Origin: Archangium_A sp964459885
GTDB taxonomy: Bacteria > Myxococcota > Myxococcia > Myxococcales > Myxococcaceae
Reading direction: 5' to 3'
Assembly: GCA_964459885.1 (NCBI GenBank)
Contig: CAYWON010000015.1
Span: 1 to 64,000, forward strand
Length of the DNA: 64,000 nucleotides
Below, in pieces: positions 27,652 through 36,748 of this stretch. The notes under the pieces are model-generated. The model was not told the origin of the DNA and did not search any database. It worked only from the letters and a program-made list of their open reading frames with translations. Positions within the stretch are counted from its first letter, which is position 1. Each line of letters starts with the position of its first letter. Both the position numbers and the translations under genes were made by a program.

Positions 27652-29283
27652 TTAGCGCTGCTGGCTCATCAGCGTCACGAAATCGCGCGCGTAGAAGCTG
27701 TTGCTGAACTTGTTCGAGAAGCCGATGGCGTGCGACGGGTTGACCACCAGCGGGGCGCCGATGCGGGCGATCTCCATGCGGTAGATTTCGTTGTCGAACA
27801 GGTCGAGCAGCGCGCCGAACTGCAGCGCCGTGAGCGCCTGATTGGCGACGAGGGTGCGCAGCATGTCGCGCCGCAGAATCTCGTTCGACTGACCGCGCAG
27901 CGAGCTGTGCACGCCGTTCCACGTCACGCCGTCCATCGCCCAGCGACCGTTGCGCTGCATGCCGCAGCCGGGGTCGTTGGGGCCGGTGCCGCAGTCGCGC
28001 GCGCCGTAGCCCGGGCCGGGGCCAGGACCAGGGTCGTAGCCGGGGCCAGGGCCATAGCCGGGCTGACCCGGGCGCGGCGGCGCCGGAGGCGGCGGCTGGT
28101 ACGGCGTAGGCGAGGGCGGCGGCTGGCCGATGGCGGGCTGCGACGTCAGCGCGGCGACGTAACGCTGCTTGTTGATGGAGCTGTTGAACTTGTCGGCGTA
28201 GCCGAGCGCGTGCTGCGGGTTGACGAGGCGCAGCGAGCCCGCGACGGCGATCTCCAGCTTCGTCATCTCGGAGTTGAAGAGGTCGAGCAGCATGCCGAAC
28301 TGCACGGCGGTGACGGCCTGGTTGGTGAGCGTGCGCCCCATCATCTCGCGGCGTGAAAACTCGCTGGGCGTGCTCTTCATGGCCTGCAGCAAGCCGAGGA
28401 AGGTGGGCCCGTCCATCGGCAGCATGCCGTCGCGCATCATGCCGCAGCCGACGTCAGCGCCCGTGCCGCAGTCGCGCTGCACGAAGCCAGGCGGCGGCAT
28501 CACCGGCCCCGGCGGCAGCTGGGGCAAGCGCGCGCGGAACTGCACTTCACGCGAGACCACCTCGCGGCCGCGCGCATCGAAGACCGCCACGCGCGCGACG
28601 AAGCGGCCGTTGGCGAAGTCTTCTTCGGCGAGCGTCGACGCGCGGAAGTAGTGCGTGAAGGCGTTCTTCCAGACGAACGGGTCAGCGGGCACGGCCCAGG
28701 TCTGCGTGGTGGTCCACTCGCTCCAGTTGCCCTGCAGGCTGCGGAAGCGCGCCGCGAGGTAGAACTGCTGGCCGCGCATGTTGCGCAGCGTCAGCTCGGG
28801 CACGGTGACGCGCACCGCGGGTTCGCCTTCGAACTGCGCGTTGGGCTGCACCTGCAGCTGGCGGAGCTCGCCGAAGCGGCTGCGCTCGTTGTCGTCGTCA
28901 TCGCGGCGGTCGTCGTCGCGGCGGTTGTTCCACCGGGAGCTGCGCACGTTCTCGAGCGCTTCGTTGGCGCGGTAGAGCGCGTTCAGCACCGCGTCGGGGC
29001 AGTTGGCGAAGCCCGCGTTGCCGGCCAGCGCCGAGAGCGTGGTCTGCACCCGCTGTACTTCCCAGGCGTCGGCGTCGCCGTCGAGGGCGCGGAGGTCGCG
29101 CTGCACGCCTTCGATGCGGCTCTGCAGTGCGGGCCGACACGACGGGCCCGAGCGCTGCACCTGCCGCAGGGCGTCGGCCACGGCGGTCTCGGCCCGCTGG
29201 AGCGGGCGGCGGTTTTGAGCGGAGGTCGTGAGCGGCGCGAGCGTGAACGCGGCGATGACGAGGGACTGCACGAGGCGGCGCAT
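27652..29283 (-). CDS. Exported protein with two DUF4476 domains
   Basis: The 543-residue product has a signal peptide (MRRLVQSLVIAAFTLAPLTTSAQ). A helical N-terminal region ends in an acidic/basic stretch (DDDRRDDDDNERSR). A beta-sandwich-like part lies about 140-270. Two copies of DUF4476 follow, one about 290-400 and one about 450-540. Each starts 'DCGTG....GCGM', then 'NQ.(V/L)TA.QFG.LLDLF..E...(L/M)EIA', then '(L/V)VNP.HA(L/I)G...KF.(S/N)S'. They are joined by a Pro/Gly/Tyr linker. DUF4476 is common in myxobacteria and of unknown role. The gene heads the minus-strand group. Confidence 0.85.
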   Translation of the reverse strand: MRRLVQSLVIAAFTLAPLTTSAQNRRPLQRAETAVADALRQVQRSGPSCRPALQSRIEGVQRDLRALDGDADAWEVQRVQTTLSALAGNAGFANCPDAVLNALYRANEALENVRSSRWNNRRDDDRRDDDDNERSRFGELRQLQVQPNAQFEGEPAVRVTVPELTLRNMRGQQFYLAARFRSLQGNWSEWTTTQTWAVPADPFVWKNAFTHYFRASTLAEEDFANGRFVARVAVFDARGREVVSREVQFRARLPQLPPGPVMPPPGFVQRDCGTGADVGCGMMRDGMLPMDGPTFLGLLQAMKSTPSEFSRREMMGRTLTNQAVTAVQFGMLLDLFNSEMTKLEIAVAGSLRLVNPQHALGYADKFNSSINKQRYVAALTSQPAIGQPPPSPTPYQPPPPAPPRPGQPGYGPGPGYDPGPGPGPGYGARDCGTGPNDPGCGMQRNGRWAMDGVTWNGVHSSLRGQSNEILRRDMLRTLVANQALTALQFGALLDLFDNEIYRMEIARIGAPLVVNPSHAIGFSNKFSNSFYARDFVTLMSQQR

Positions 29284-29399
29284 CTGGGAGCGTCCTTTGG
29301 TGGGGAGTCAGGCTGGTGACGCGGAAGTGTGCGTCGGCATTCACGAAGAGTCTGTCAGAGCGGTGGCAGAAGTGTGGGGCGGCGTAAGCTGCGCGGCGC

Positions 29400-30812
29400 G
29401 TGTCGTGGCCCCTGTTCATCACCGTGGTTGAGGTCGGCTGGTTCCTCGTGCTCGTGCCGTGGATCGTGCTCGAGAAGCGCTCGCCCACTGCGACACTGGC
29501 GTGGATCTTCGGGTTGATGCTGCTGCCGGTGGTGGGCGTACCGTTCTACCTGCTGCTGGGCCCGCGCCGCCTGGAGCGCAAGAAGAGCCGGCTGCTGGCC
29601 GCGCGCGCCACGGTCGGTCGCCGCGTCGAAGACTGCGACTGGTTTCACGAGGTGAGCCCCGACGCCGCGGCGTTGATGAAGGTGGCGACGCGGCTCGACG
29701 GCATGGCGCCGATGCGCGCCGAGTCGGTGCGCGTGCTGGTCGACGGTGACGAGACGTACGACGCCATTCTCGCGGCCATCGCGGGCGCGCAGCACCACGT
29801 GCACTGCGAGTACTACATCTTCCGCGACGACGCGGTCGGTCAGCGGGTGATGACGGCGCTGATGGCGCGCGCCAAAGCAGGCGTCGAAGTGCGGCTGCTG
29901 GTCGACGCGGTCGGCGAGGCCATCTCGGAGGACTGGGAAGCGCGGCTCGACGACGCGGGCGTGCGGCTCGAGTACTTCAACCGCGCGTTCAGCGGGCGCA
30001 TGGGGCAGCGCATCTTCAACTTCCGCACGCACCGGAAGATTGTCGTCGTCGACGGCGTCATCGGCTTCACCGGCGGCATCAACATCACCGACGACCACTC
30101 ACAGCGCGAGCGCGGCGCGAAGGCCTGGCGCGACACGCACGTGGAGATCCGCGGCGAGGCGGTGCAGGGGTTGCAGCGCACCTTCCTCGAGAACTGGAGC
30201 TTCGCGTCGCAGGAGAAGAAGACGGGCGCGGAGTTGGACGCGTACTTCCCGGCGCCGACCACGCGGGGGCAACACCTCGTGCAGATTGTCGCGTCGGGGC
30301 CCGATGACTCGGCGCGCGCCATTCAAGCGTTCTACGTGGGCGCCATCGGCACGGCGCGCAAGCGCGTGTGGCTCACGACGCCGTACTTCGTGCCCAACGA
30401 GGCGCTCTACTCGGCGTTGCTGTTGGCGGCGCTGCGCGGCGTCGACGTGCGCATCTTGCTGCCGCACCAGACCGACTCGCGCATGGTCGACCTCGCGAGC
30501 GCGACGTACCACGACGAACTGATGCGCGCGGGCGTGCGCATCTACATCTACGGGCCGCCGATGCTGCACGCCAAGACCGCCGTCATCGATGACGTCGGCA
30601 TCATCGGCACCGCCAACCTCGATGACCGGTCGCTGCGATTGAACTTCGAGGTCGTGGCCGCCTGCTACGGCGCCGACATCGTCGAGAAGCTGATGCAGCT
30701 GTTCGAGCGCGACCACGAGCACGCGCGGCTCAAGATGCGGTTGGAAGAGAAGAAGCCCCTGCGGCAGCGCCTGGTGCAGTCGCTCGCGCGGCTCTTCGCG
30801 CCCCAGCTGTGA
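29400..30812 (+). CDS. cls: Cardiolipin synthase (PLD superfamily)
   Basis: The 470-residue product starts at GTG 29400. Two N-terminal membrane helices lie at about 5-25 and 33-53. Two HKD motifs follow: H211-x-K213-x4-D218 (HRKIVVVD) and H390-x-K392-x4-D397 (HAKTAVID), each followed by the usual G-x-NI/NLD. This is the standard bacterial Cls layout and length. It condenses phosphatidylglycerol to cardiolipin in the inner membrane. It precedes crtE by 76 bp on the same strand and might be read into the carotenoid operon. Confidence 0.92.
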   Translation: MSWPLFITVVEVGWFLVLVPWIVLEKRSPTATLAWIFGLMLLPVVGVPFYLLLGPRRLERKKSRLLAARATVGRRVEDCDWFHEVSPDAAALMKVATRLDGMAPMRAESVRVLVDGDETYDAILAAIAGAQHHVHCEYYIFRDDAVGQRVMTALMARAKAGVEVRLLVDAVGEAISEDWEARLDDAGVRLEYFNRAFSGRMGQRIFNFRTHRKIVVVDGVIGFTGGINITDDHSQRERGAKAWRDTHVEIRGEAVQGLQRTFLENWSFASQEKKTGAELDAYFPAPTTRGQHLVQIVASGPDDSARAIQAFYVGAIGTARKRVWLTTPYFVPNEALYSALLLAALRGVDVRILLPHQTDSRMVDLASATYHDELMRAGVRIYIYGPPMLHAKTAVIDDVGIIGTANLDDRSLRLNFEVVAACYGADIVEKLMQLFERDHEHARLKMRLEEKKPLRQRLVQSLARLFAPQL

Positions 30813-30888
30813 CTTTCTGATCCACCGCTGAAACAACCGAACGGCTGGTGTGTACGCTCTAGTGGACCACGTCCGGAGGGAGGCCACC

Positions 30889-31944
30889 GTGCAGAGCCGA
30901 GCTGCCCACATCGAGCAGAACCCCGCGGGATTATTGAGTCGCTACAGCGAGGCGCTTGAGGTGCGGCTGGCCGACGGCCTGGACGCGGAGGACGAGGACG
31001 GGCTCGACGGGCTGTGGCGCGAGGCCCGGCAGTCGGTGCGCGAGTACGTGCTGCGGCCCGCCAAGCGCGTGCGGCCGGCGCTGCTGACGCTGGGCTGGTT
31101 GATGGCGCGGCCCGAAGGCTTTCGAGACGGCGTGCCCGAGGCGCTGCTGTCTTTCGGCGCGGGCCTCGAGCTGTTGCACACGTTCATGTTGGTGCACGAC
31201 GACGTGGCCGACCGCGCGACGACGCGGCGGGGTGGCGCGGCGCTGCACGAGGTGTTCGGTGGTGGGAAGCACGGCGACGACCTCGCGGTGGTGGCGGGCG
31301 ACCACCTCTACGCGCGCGCCGTCGAGCTGATGCTGAGCGCGCCCGAGGGTGTGCAGGCGACTCGCTACATGTTGGAGGTCTGTCGGCACACGGCGGCAGG
31401 TCAGCACCTGGACCTCGTGTTGGCGCGCGCGCCGCTCTCGTCGGTGACGCTCTTCCGCACGCTGAAGGTCGCGGACCTCAAGACCGCGCGCTACGGCTTC
31501 GTGGCGCCGTTGGCGTGCGGGGCGATGTTGGCGGGCGGGCCTCCGACGCTGGTCGAAGCGCTCAAGCGCGTCGGGCGTCACGCGGGCCTCGCGTACCAGC
31601 TGCGCGACGACCTGTTGGGCCTCGTCGGTGACGACGCCGTGGTGGGCAAGGCCGGCGGTGGCGACTACCTCGAAGGCAAGCGCACGTTCCCCGTGGTGGC
31701 CGCGTGGACGCGCGCCGACGACGCGGGTCGGGCCGAGCTGGACGCGCTGTGGTCGTCGCCTGACGTCGAGCGGCTCGGCGCGGCGCGCGAGCTGGTGAGG
31801 CGGTGGGGCGGTGTGACTTCGACGCAGCGGCTCATCGACGCGCGCACCAGGTCGGCGACGCGCGCGGTGGAGGCGCTGGGCGACGCGCCGGCGGCGCTGA
31901 TGTTGGGGCAGCTGCTCGCCGGGCTCGCGCGGAGGACCTCGTGA
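30889..31944 (+). CDS. crtE: Geranylgeranyl diphosphate synthase (polyprenyl synthetase)
   Basis: The 351-residue product has a first aspartate-rich motif DDVAD at 104-108 in LVHDDVADRATTRRG. The second motif is DDLLG at 240-244, with Gly in place of the last Asp, a variation seen in some CrtE-type enzymes. It lengthens prenyl diphosphates with isopentenyl diphosphate, and the C20 product feeds CrtB. I place the start at GTG 30889 because GGAGGGAGG lies five bases upstream, rather than an in-frame GTG 39 bases earlier. The 3' end overlaps crtI by four bases (GTGA), so the two are translationally coupled. Confidence 0.9.
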   Translation: MQSRAAHIEQNPAGLLSRYSEALEVRLADGLDAEDEDGLDGLWREARQSVREYVLRPAKRVRPALLTLGWLMARPEGFRDGVPEALLSFGAGLELLHTFMLVHDDVADRATTRRGGAALHEVFGGGKHGDDLAVVAGDHLYARAVELMLSAPEGVQATRYMLEVCRHTAAGQHLDLVLARAPLSSVTLFRTLKVADLKTARYGFVAPLACGAMLAGGPPTLVEALKRVGRHAGLAYQLRDDLLGLVGDDAVVGKAGGGDYLEGKRTFPVVAAWTRADDAGRAELDALWSSPDVERLGAARELVRRWGGVTSTQRLIDARTRSATRAVEALGDAPAALMLGQLLAGLARRTS

Positions 31945-33431
31945 AGCGCGCCATCGTCATCGGCGCGGGCGTCGGCGGCCTCACCGCCGCCATGAAGCTC
32001 GCGCAGGCTGGTGTCGAGGTGACGCTCTTCGAGAAGACCAACGGCCCCGGCGGTCGCTGCGGTCGCGTCAGCTTCGACGGCTTTCAGTTCGATCTCGGCC
32101 CGACGATTCTCTTGATGCCGCACGTCCTCGAGACGGCGTTCGCGTCGGTCGGGCGCTCGCTGCGCGACTACCTCACGCTGACGCGCTGCGACCCGCACTA
32201 CCGTGTGCACTACCGCGACGGCTCGCGCTTCACGCTGTGGACCGACGAGGCGCGCATGCGCGACGAGCTCGAGCGCCTCGAGCCGGGCAGCGCCTCGCAG
32301 TACCGCGCCTTCCTCGCGCACGGCCGCAAGCAGCACGACACCGCGTTCCCGCGCTTCATCAGCAAGCACTTCGGCTCGGTGTGGCCCTTCGTCGCGCCGG
32401 GCAACGTGCCCGCCATCTTCCAGGTGGGCGCGCTCAAGAAGCTGTGGCCGCACGTGTCGTCGTTCTTCAAAGACGCGCGGCTGCGTCAGGCGCTCAGCTT
32501 CCAGACGATGTACCTCGGCCTCTCGCCGTGGGACGCGCCGGCGGTCTTCTCGCTGCTGCCCTTCACCGAAGCCGTGCACGGCGTGTGGTTCCCCGAGGGT
32601 GGCCTGCACGCGGTGCCGTTGGCGCTCGAGAAGGTCTGTCGCGAAGAGGGCGTGACGCTGCGCTACGGCGCGTCGGTGCGGCGCGTGGTGGTGGAACAGG
32701 GCCGCGCGGTCGGCGTGGAACTCGACGACGGGAGCATGCACCGCGCCGACGCCGTCTTGTGCAACGCCGACTACGCGCACGGCGTGAAGCACCTCTTGCC
32801 GGGCGAGCTGGCGACGAAGCGCAGCGCGCAGGTCGAGCGCCGTCGCTTCACGTCGTCGGGCTACATGCTGTACCTCGGCCTCTCGCGTGAGGTGCCCGAG
32901 CTGCTGCACCACAACGTCTTCTTCGGCGGCGATTTCGAAGGCAGCTTCCGCGACATCTTCGGGCGGCGCCGCGTGCCGGGTGACGTCAGCTTCTACGTCA
33001 ACGCGCCTTCGCGCACGGGGCAGGGCTTCGCGCCTGCGGGGAAAGACGCGCTCTATGTGCTGGTGCCGGTGCCCGAGCAGAACGAGGGCGTCGACTGGAA
33101 GGTGGAAGGCCCGAAGGTGCGCGCGCAGGTGTTCGAGCGCTTGAAGGCCGAGGGCTACGGCGACGTGGAGTCATTGGTGGAAGCCGAGCGCGTCATCACG
33201 CCTGATGACTGGGCGAGCGACTTGAACCTCGCGCGCGGCTCGAACTTCGGGCTCGCGCAGAGCTTCTGGCAGATTGGCCCGTTCCGCCCGACGGTGAAGG
33301 ACCCCGACGTGGCGTCGTTGTTCTGGTGTGGCGCGTCGATTCAGCCGGGCACCGGCGTGCCGACGGTGATGTTGAGCGCGGGCTTCGCTGTCGACGCGAT
33401 GCTGGAAGGCGCGATGAAGGCGGCCGCATGA
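31941..33431 (+). CDS. crtI: CrtI-type phytoene/carotene desaturase (first copy)
   Basis: The 496-residue product starts at GTG 31941. The N-terminal FAD-binding GxGxxG motif (VIGAGVGGLTAA) and the following GGRCG are present. The C-terminal CrtI signature region (FWCGASIQPGTGVPTVMLSAGFAV) is present too. It introduces double bases into phytoene-derived carotenes. Myxococcus xanthus uses two such enzymes in succession (CrtIb, CrtIa) in the same operon. Which step this copy does cannot be read from sequence. It overlaps crtE and crtB by four bases on each side. Confidence 0.92.
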   Translation: MKRAIVIGAGVGGLTAAMKLAQAGVEVTLFEKTNGPGGRCGRVSFDGFQFDLGPTILLMPHVLETAFASVGRSLRDYLTLTRCDPHYRVHYRDGSRFTLWTDEARMRDELERLEPGSASQYRAFLAHGRKQHDTAFPRFISKHFGSVWPFVAPGNVPAIFQVGALKKLWPHVSSFFKDARLRQALSFQTMYLGLSPWDAPAVFSLLPFTEAVHGVWFPEGGLHAVPLALEKVCREEGVTLRYGASVRRVVVEQGRAVGVELDDGSMHRADAVLCNADYAHGVKHLLPGELATKRSAQVERRRFTSSGYMLYLGLSREVPELLHHNVFFGGDFEGSFRDIFGRRRVPGDVSFYVNAPSRTGQGFAPAGKDALYVLVPVPEQNEGVDWKVEGPKVRAQVFERLKAEGYGDVESLVEAERVITPDDWASDLNLARGSNFGLAQSFWQIGPFRPTVKDPDVASLFWCGASIQPGTGVPTVMLSAGFAVDAMLEGAMKAAA

Positions 33432-34357
33432 CGACCGCGCTCGCCCTCGGCTACCGGTCGGCGCAGGCGGTCACGCGGCACCACGCGAAGAGCTTCTATT
33501 TCTCGTCGTCGGCGCTCTTCGGGCATCGGCGTCGCGGCGCGTACGCGCTCTACGCGTTCTGTCGTCGGCTCGATGACGTCGTCGATGCGCCGCAGTCGGG
33601 CGTGTCGCTGACGAAGGCGTTGGAACAGGCGCACGGCTGCGTGGCCGACGTGTTTCGCGGCGCGGTGATGCGGGGCACGCCGTGGCCCGAAGAAGAACAG
33701 CTCGCGCTCATCGACACCGTGCGGCGCTTCGGTATCAACGAGCAGCCGTTTCACGACCTCATCGCCGGCATGGAGATGGACACCGTGAAGTCGCGCTACG
33801 CCACGTGGGCGGAGCTCGACGTGTACTGCTACCGCGCGGCGGGCACGGTGGGGCTGATGATGGCGCCGCTGCTGGGCACGACGGACGCGACGGCGCTCAA
33901 GCACGCCGATGACCTGGGTCGCGCGATGCAGCTGACGAACATCCTGCGTGACGTGAAGGAAGACCTCGCGCGTGGCCGCGTGTACCTGCCGCAGGACGAG
34001 CTGGCCGCGCACGGCGTGACGGAAGCGATGTTGGCGCGTGGTGAGGTGAACGACGCGTTTCGTTCGTTCATGCGCTTCCAGGTTTCGCGCGCGCGGGCGT
34101 TGTACGCATCGGGCGAAGCGGGCGCGGCCTGGCTGCCGGGCTACAGCGCGCCGCGCGTGGTGTTGCTGTTGTCGCGCATCTACGGGGGCATCCTCGAGGT
34201 CATCGAGCGGCGTGACTTCGACGTGTTCTCGCAGCGGGCGTCGGTGTCGAAAGCGGGCAAGTTGGCGCAGTTGGTCAGCGTGTTGTTCGCTCGAGTCGAG
34301 CGAGTGGCCCCTCACCCCAACCCTCTCCCCGCTGACGCAGGGAGAGGGGGCCTCTGA
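33428..34357 (+). CDS. crtB: Phytoene synthase, C-terminus encoded by a REP-like repeat
   Basis: The 309-residue product has both squalene/phytoene synthase motifs: DDVVD at 49-53 and DLGRAMQLTNILRDVKED near 162-179 (second Asp pair D175/D179). It joins two geranylgeranyl diphosphates head to head into phytoene. It starts at ATG 33428, overlapping the crtI stop (ATGA). The final residues APHPNPLPADAGRGGL are read from a repeat element (34310-34352), so the natural C-terminus was probably near VLFARVE. The stop shares one base with the crtD start. Confidence 0.94.
   Translation: MTTALALGYRSAQAVTRHHAKSFYFSSSALFGHRRRGAYALYAFCRRLDDVVDAPQSGVSLTKALEQAHGCVADVFRGAVMRGTPWPEEEQLALIDTVRRFGINEQPFHDLIAGMEMDTVKSRYATWAELDVYCYRAAGTVGLMMAPLLGTTDATALKHADDLGRAMQLTNILRDVKEDLARGRVYLPQDELAAHGVTEAMLARGEVNDAFRSFMRFQVSRARALYASGEAGAAWLPGYSAPRVVLLLSRIYGGILEVIERRDFDVFSQRASVSKAGKLAQLVSVLFARVERVAPHPNPLPADAGRGGL
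34310..34352. repeat. REP-like palindrome, copy 1 (inside the crtB 3' end)
   Basis: A 19-base lead CCTCACCCCAACCCTCTCC is followed by a short spacer and GGAGAGGGGGCC. A 9-bp stem CCCTCTCCC/GGGAGAGGG forms at 34321-34329 and 34340-34348. The lead and closing 12 bases recur exactly at 35794-35832. Such 'HPNPLP' palindromes are widespread extragenic elements in proteobacterial genomes. Confidence 0.85.
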
Positions 34358-35781
34358 TGAAGCGCGTCGCCGTCATCGGTGCTGGCTTCGGCGGCATGAC
34401 CGCCGCAGCGGAGCTCGCGCACGCCGGTCACGCCGTCACGCTCTTCGAGCAGTCGGCCACGCTGGGCGGAAAGGCGCAGCTCGTCTCGCGCGCGGGCGTG
34501 AAGCTCGACACTGGGCCCACGCTGCTCACCATGCCGCATGTCGTGCAGGGTACCTTCGCGCGCCTCGGCGCTGCTGACCTGCTCCCGCGCTTTCACCGCC
34601 TCACCCACCACGCGCGCTACACGTGGAGCGACGGCCGCACCTTCGACTGCGGCGATGACCTCGACGCCACCGCGACCTCGGCCGGCGTCTTCGAGTCGCC
34701 CGCCGCGATGCGTCGCTTCTACGAAGACGCGCGCAACATCCACCACGCGGCCGGCGAGCCGTACCTCGAGGCGCCCTTCGAGGGCACGCTGGCCTTCATG
34801 ACGCGCGTCGCGCGGCGCGGTGTCGCGTCGGCCATCGCGGGCCTCAAGATGTCGTCGCTCGACGCGCTCGCGCGGAAGCACTTCACGTCGCCGCAGCTGC
34901 AACAGTTCGCCGGGCGCTTCGCGACCTACGCGGGCGCGTCGCCGTACGAAGCGAGCGCGGCGTTCGCGATGATTCCGCACATCGAGCGCGCGTTCGGTGT
35001 GCACCACGTACACGGCGGCATGGCGGCGTTGGTCGCGGCGTTCGGTGAGGCGCTCAAGCGGCTCGGCGTCACCGTGGTGCACGGCGCGCGTGCGGGCTGG
35101 CGTGGTCACGGGCGCGAGCTGCTCGCCGGGCCTGTCGGTGGAGAAGCGGCCTTCGACTCCATCGTGGTGAATGAAGATCCGCTCGTCGGTTCGGACGCGC
35201 CGCTGGCGCTGTCTGGCTACGTCCTGCTGCTCGACGTCGACCGGCGGCTCTCGTTGCCTCACCACAGCATCGCGTTCACCGATGACCCGAAGACCGAGTT
35301 CACCGCGCTGTTTCGTGGTGAGCAGCCGCTCGCGACGACGGTGTACGTGTGTCACCCCGCAGCGAGCGACGCATCGGTCGCGCCGGACGGGCGCAGCGGG
35401 CTGTTCGTGATGGTGAACGCGCCGGCGCTGCGCTCGGCGGATGACGCAGAGAAATGGCAGACGTTGAAGGCGCAGCTGCGCACCGTGTGTGTTGATGCGG
35501 TCAAGCGGCTGTCACCGGAAGCGCGCGAGGCGAACCTCGAGGTCATCGCTGAGCGCACGCCGGTCGACCTGCAGCGCGGCGGTGCGCCAGGCGGCTCCAT
35601 CTACGGCTTTCTGCCGCACGGAAAGTTTGGCCCGTTCGCGCGGCCGAAGATGCGCGCGAAGACGCGCGGCGTGTTCTACGCGGGCGGAGGAACGCACCCG
35701 GGTGGTGGCGTGCCGATGGTGATGCTGTCGGGTCACTTCGCGGCGAGCCTCGTCGCGAGCCATCTGGAGTCCGCGCGATGA
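34357..35781 (+). CDS. crtD: CrtD-like hydroxycarotenoid 3,4-desaturase (CrtI superfamily)
   Basis: The 474-residue product has the FAD motif VIGAGFGGMTAA, GGKA, and a C-terminal AGGGTHPGGGVPMVMLSG typical of the desaturase family. It is more diverged than the two CrtI copies and is next to crtC. CrtD desaturates the 3,4 bond of 1-hydroxy carotenoids, the step following CrtC, so the assignment rests on family plus context. The start ATG 34357 overlaps the crtB stop by one base. Confidence 0.83.
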   Translation: MKRVAVIGAGFGGMTAAAELAHAGHAVTLFEQSATLGGKAQLVSRAGVKLDTGPTLLTMPHVVQGTFARLGAADLLPRFHRLTHHARYTWSDGRTFDCGDDLDATATSAGVFESPAAMRRFYEDARNIHHAAGEPYLEAPFEGTLAFMTRVARRGVASAIAGLKMSSLDALARKHFTSPQLQQFAGRFATYAGASPYEASAAFAMIPHIERAFGVHHVHGGMAALVAAFGEALKRLGVTVVHGARAGWRGHGRELLAGPVGGEAAFDSIVVNEDPLVGSDAPLALSGYVLLLDVDRRLSLPHHSIAFTDDPKTEFTALFRGEQPLATTVYVCHPAASDASVAPDGRSGLFVMVNAPALRSADDAEKWQTLKAQLRTVCVDAVKRLSPEAREANLEVIAERTPVDLQRGGAPGGSIYGFLPHGKFGPFARPKMRAKTRGVFYAGGGTHPGGGVPMVMLSGHFAASLVASHLESAR

Positions 35782-35793
35782 TGACGCGCACCA

Positions 35794-35832
35794 CCTCACC
35801 CCAACCCTCTCCGCCGCGGCGGAGAGGGGGCC
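35794..35832. repeat. REP-like palindrome, copy 2 (between crtD and crtC)
   Basis: It has the same 19-base lead and 12-base end as the 34310 copy, enclosing a perfect 24-bp palindrome at 35805-35828. It occupies the 76-bp gap between crtD and crtC, the only sizeable gap in an otherwise overlapping operon. It could stabilise, pause or partly terminate the mRNA here. Confidence 0.85.
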
Positions 35833-35857
35833 GCGGCGAAGCAGTTGGAGCTGCGCC

Positions 35858-36748
35858 ATGACGGCGCCCCAGGACGCGCTCCCGTCGATGCCCGGTGCGT
35901 ACCGTTGGTACTACTTCGACGTCGTCGCGGGCGACGTCACCGCGGTCGTCATCTTCATGGTCGGCTCGCTCTTCTCGCCGCGCTACGCGCGCAGCCGTGG
36001 CAACCCGCAGGCGCACTCGGCGGTGAACTTCGCGCTCTACGAGAACGGTGAAGCGAAGCAGTGGGTGCTCTCTGAGTACGACCGCGTCTCGCTCGACGAC
36101 GACACGCTGCGCATCGGCAACTCGTCGCTTCGGTGGAACGTCGACGGCACCATGCAGGTCACCGTGTCGGAGCGCACGCCGGTGTGGGGCCGCGCCGCGC
36201 AGGCCGAGCTCGTGTTTTCACCCGAGGTGCGCGGTCACGAGGCGCACTGCTTGGTCGACGGCCTCTCGCACCACTGGCACCCCTACGCACCGCGCGGCGA
36301 CGCGACGCTGAAGTTGCCGCTGCGCAACCGCACGCTCCACGGGCGCGGGTACCACGACGGCAACCACGGCGACGTGCCGCTCGGCACCGACCTCGAAGGT
36401 TGGGACTGGTCGCGCACGCACGACGCCGCCGAGACGCGCATCACCTACCGCCCGTGGGGTGATGGCCGCGCGCCGCTCTCGGTCACGGCGACCAATGACG
36501 GCGTGAAGCACGAGCGACGCGTGTTCCCGCGCGACGACACCACGCGCACGAAGTGGGGCCTTCCGGTGCCCGCGTCGCTGCACGGTCGTCGCACCACGTT
36601 GCTCGAGTCTTCACCGTTCTACGCGCGGCTCGAGGCCGCCGGCGACGGCACGCACACCGTCTGCGAGGTGGCCGACTTCAAGAAGTTCCGCTCGCCGCTC
36701 ATCACGTGGATGGCGCACTTCCGCACGCGCGTAGAGGCGTCGCGATGA
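35858..36748 (+). CDS. crtC: Carotenoid 1,2-hydratase (hydroxyneurosporene synthase)
   Basis: The 296-residue product has the CrtC blocks YRWYYFDVVAGD, IFMVGSLFSPRYA, GRGYHDGNHGDVPLG and a late EVADFKKFRSPLITWMAHFR. The enzyme adds water to the terminal double bond of acyclic carotenoids to give 1-hydroxy products. It starts at ATG 35858 after the REP-like element. The ATGA overlap with the next gene couples it to the glycosyltransferase, which fits a pathway that sugars the new hydroxyl. Confidence 0.9.
   Translation: MTAPQDALPSMPGAYRWYYFDVVAGDVTAVVIFMVGSLFSPRYARSRGNPQAHSAVNFALYENGEAKQWVLSEYDRVSLDDDTLRIGNSSLRWNVDGTMQVTVSERTPVWGRAAQAELVFSPEVRGHEAHCLVDGLSHHWHPYAPRGDATLKLPLRNRTLHGRGYHDGNHGDVPLGTDLEGWDWSRTHDAAETRITYRPWGDGRAPLSVTATNDGVKHERRVFPRDDTTRTKWGLPVPASLHGRRTTLLESSPFYARLEAAGDGTHTVCEVADFKKFRSPLITWMAHFRTRVEASR

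Noticed and set aside
30813..30888. ECF-sigma promoter (TGAAACAACC element) before crtE
   Set aside because: An AAC-containing -35-like word is present, but I could not pair it with a convincing -10. A similar word elsewhere may be chance.
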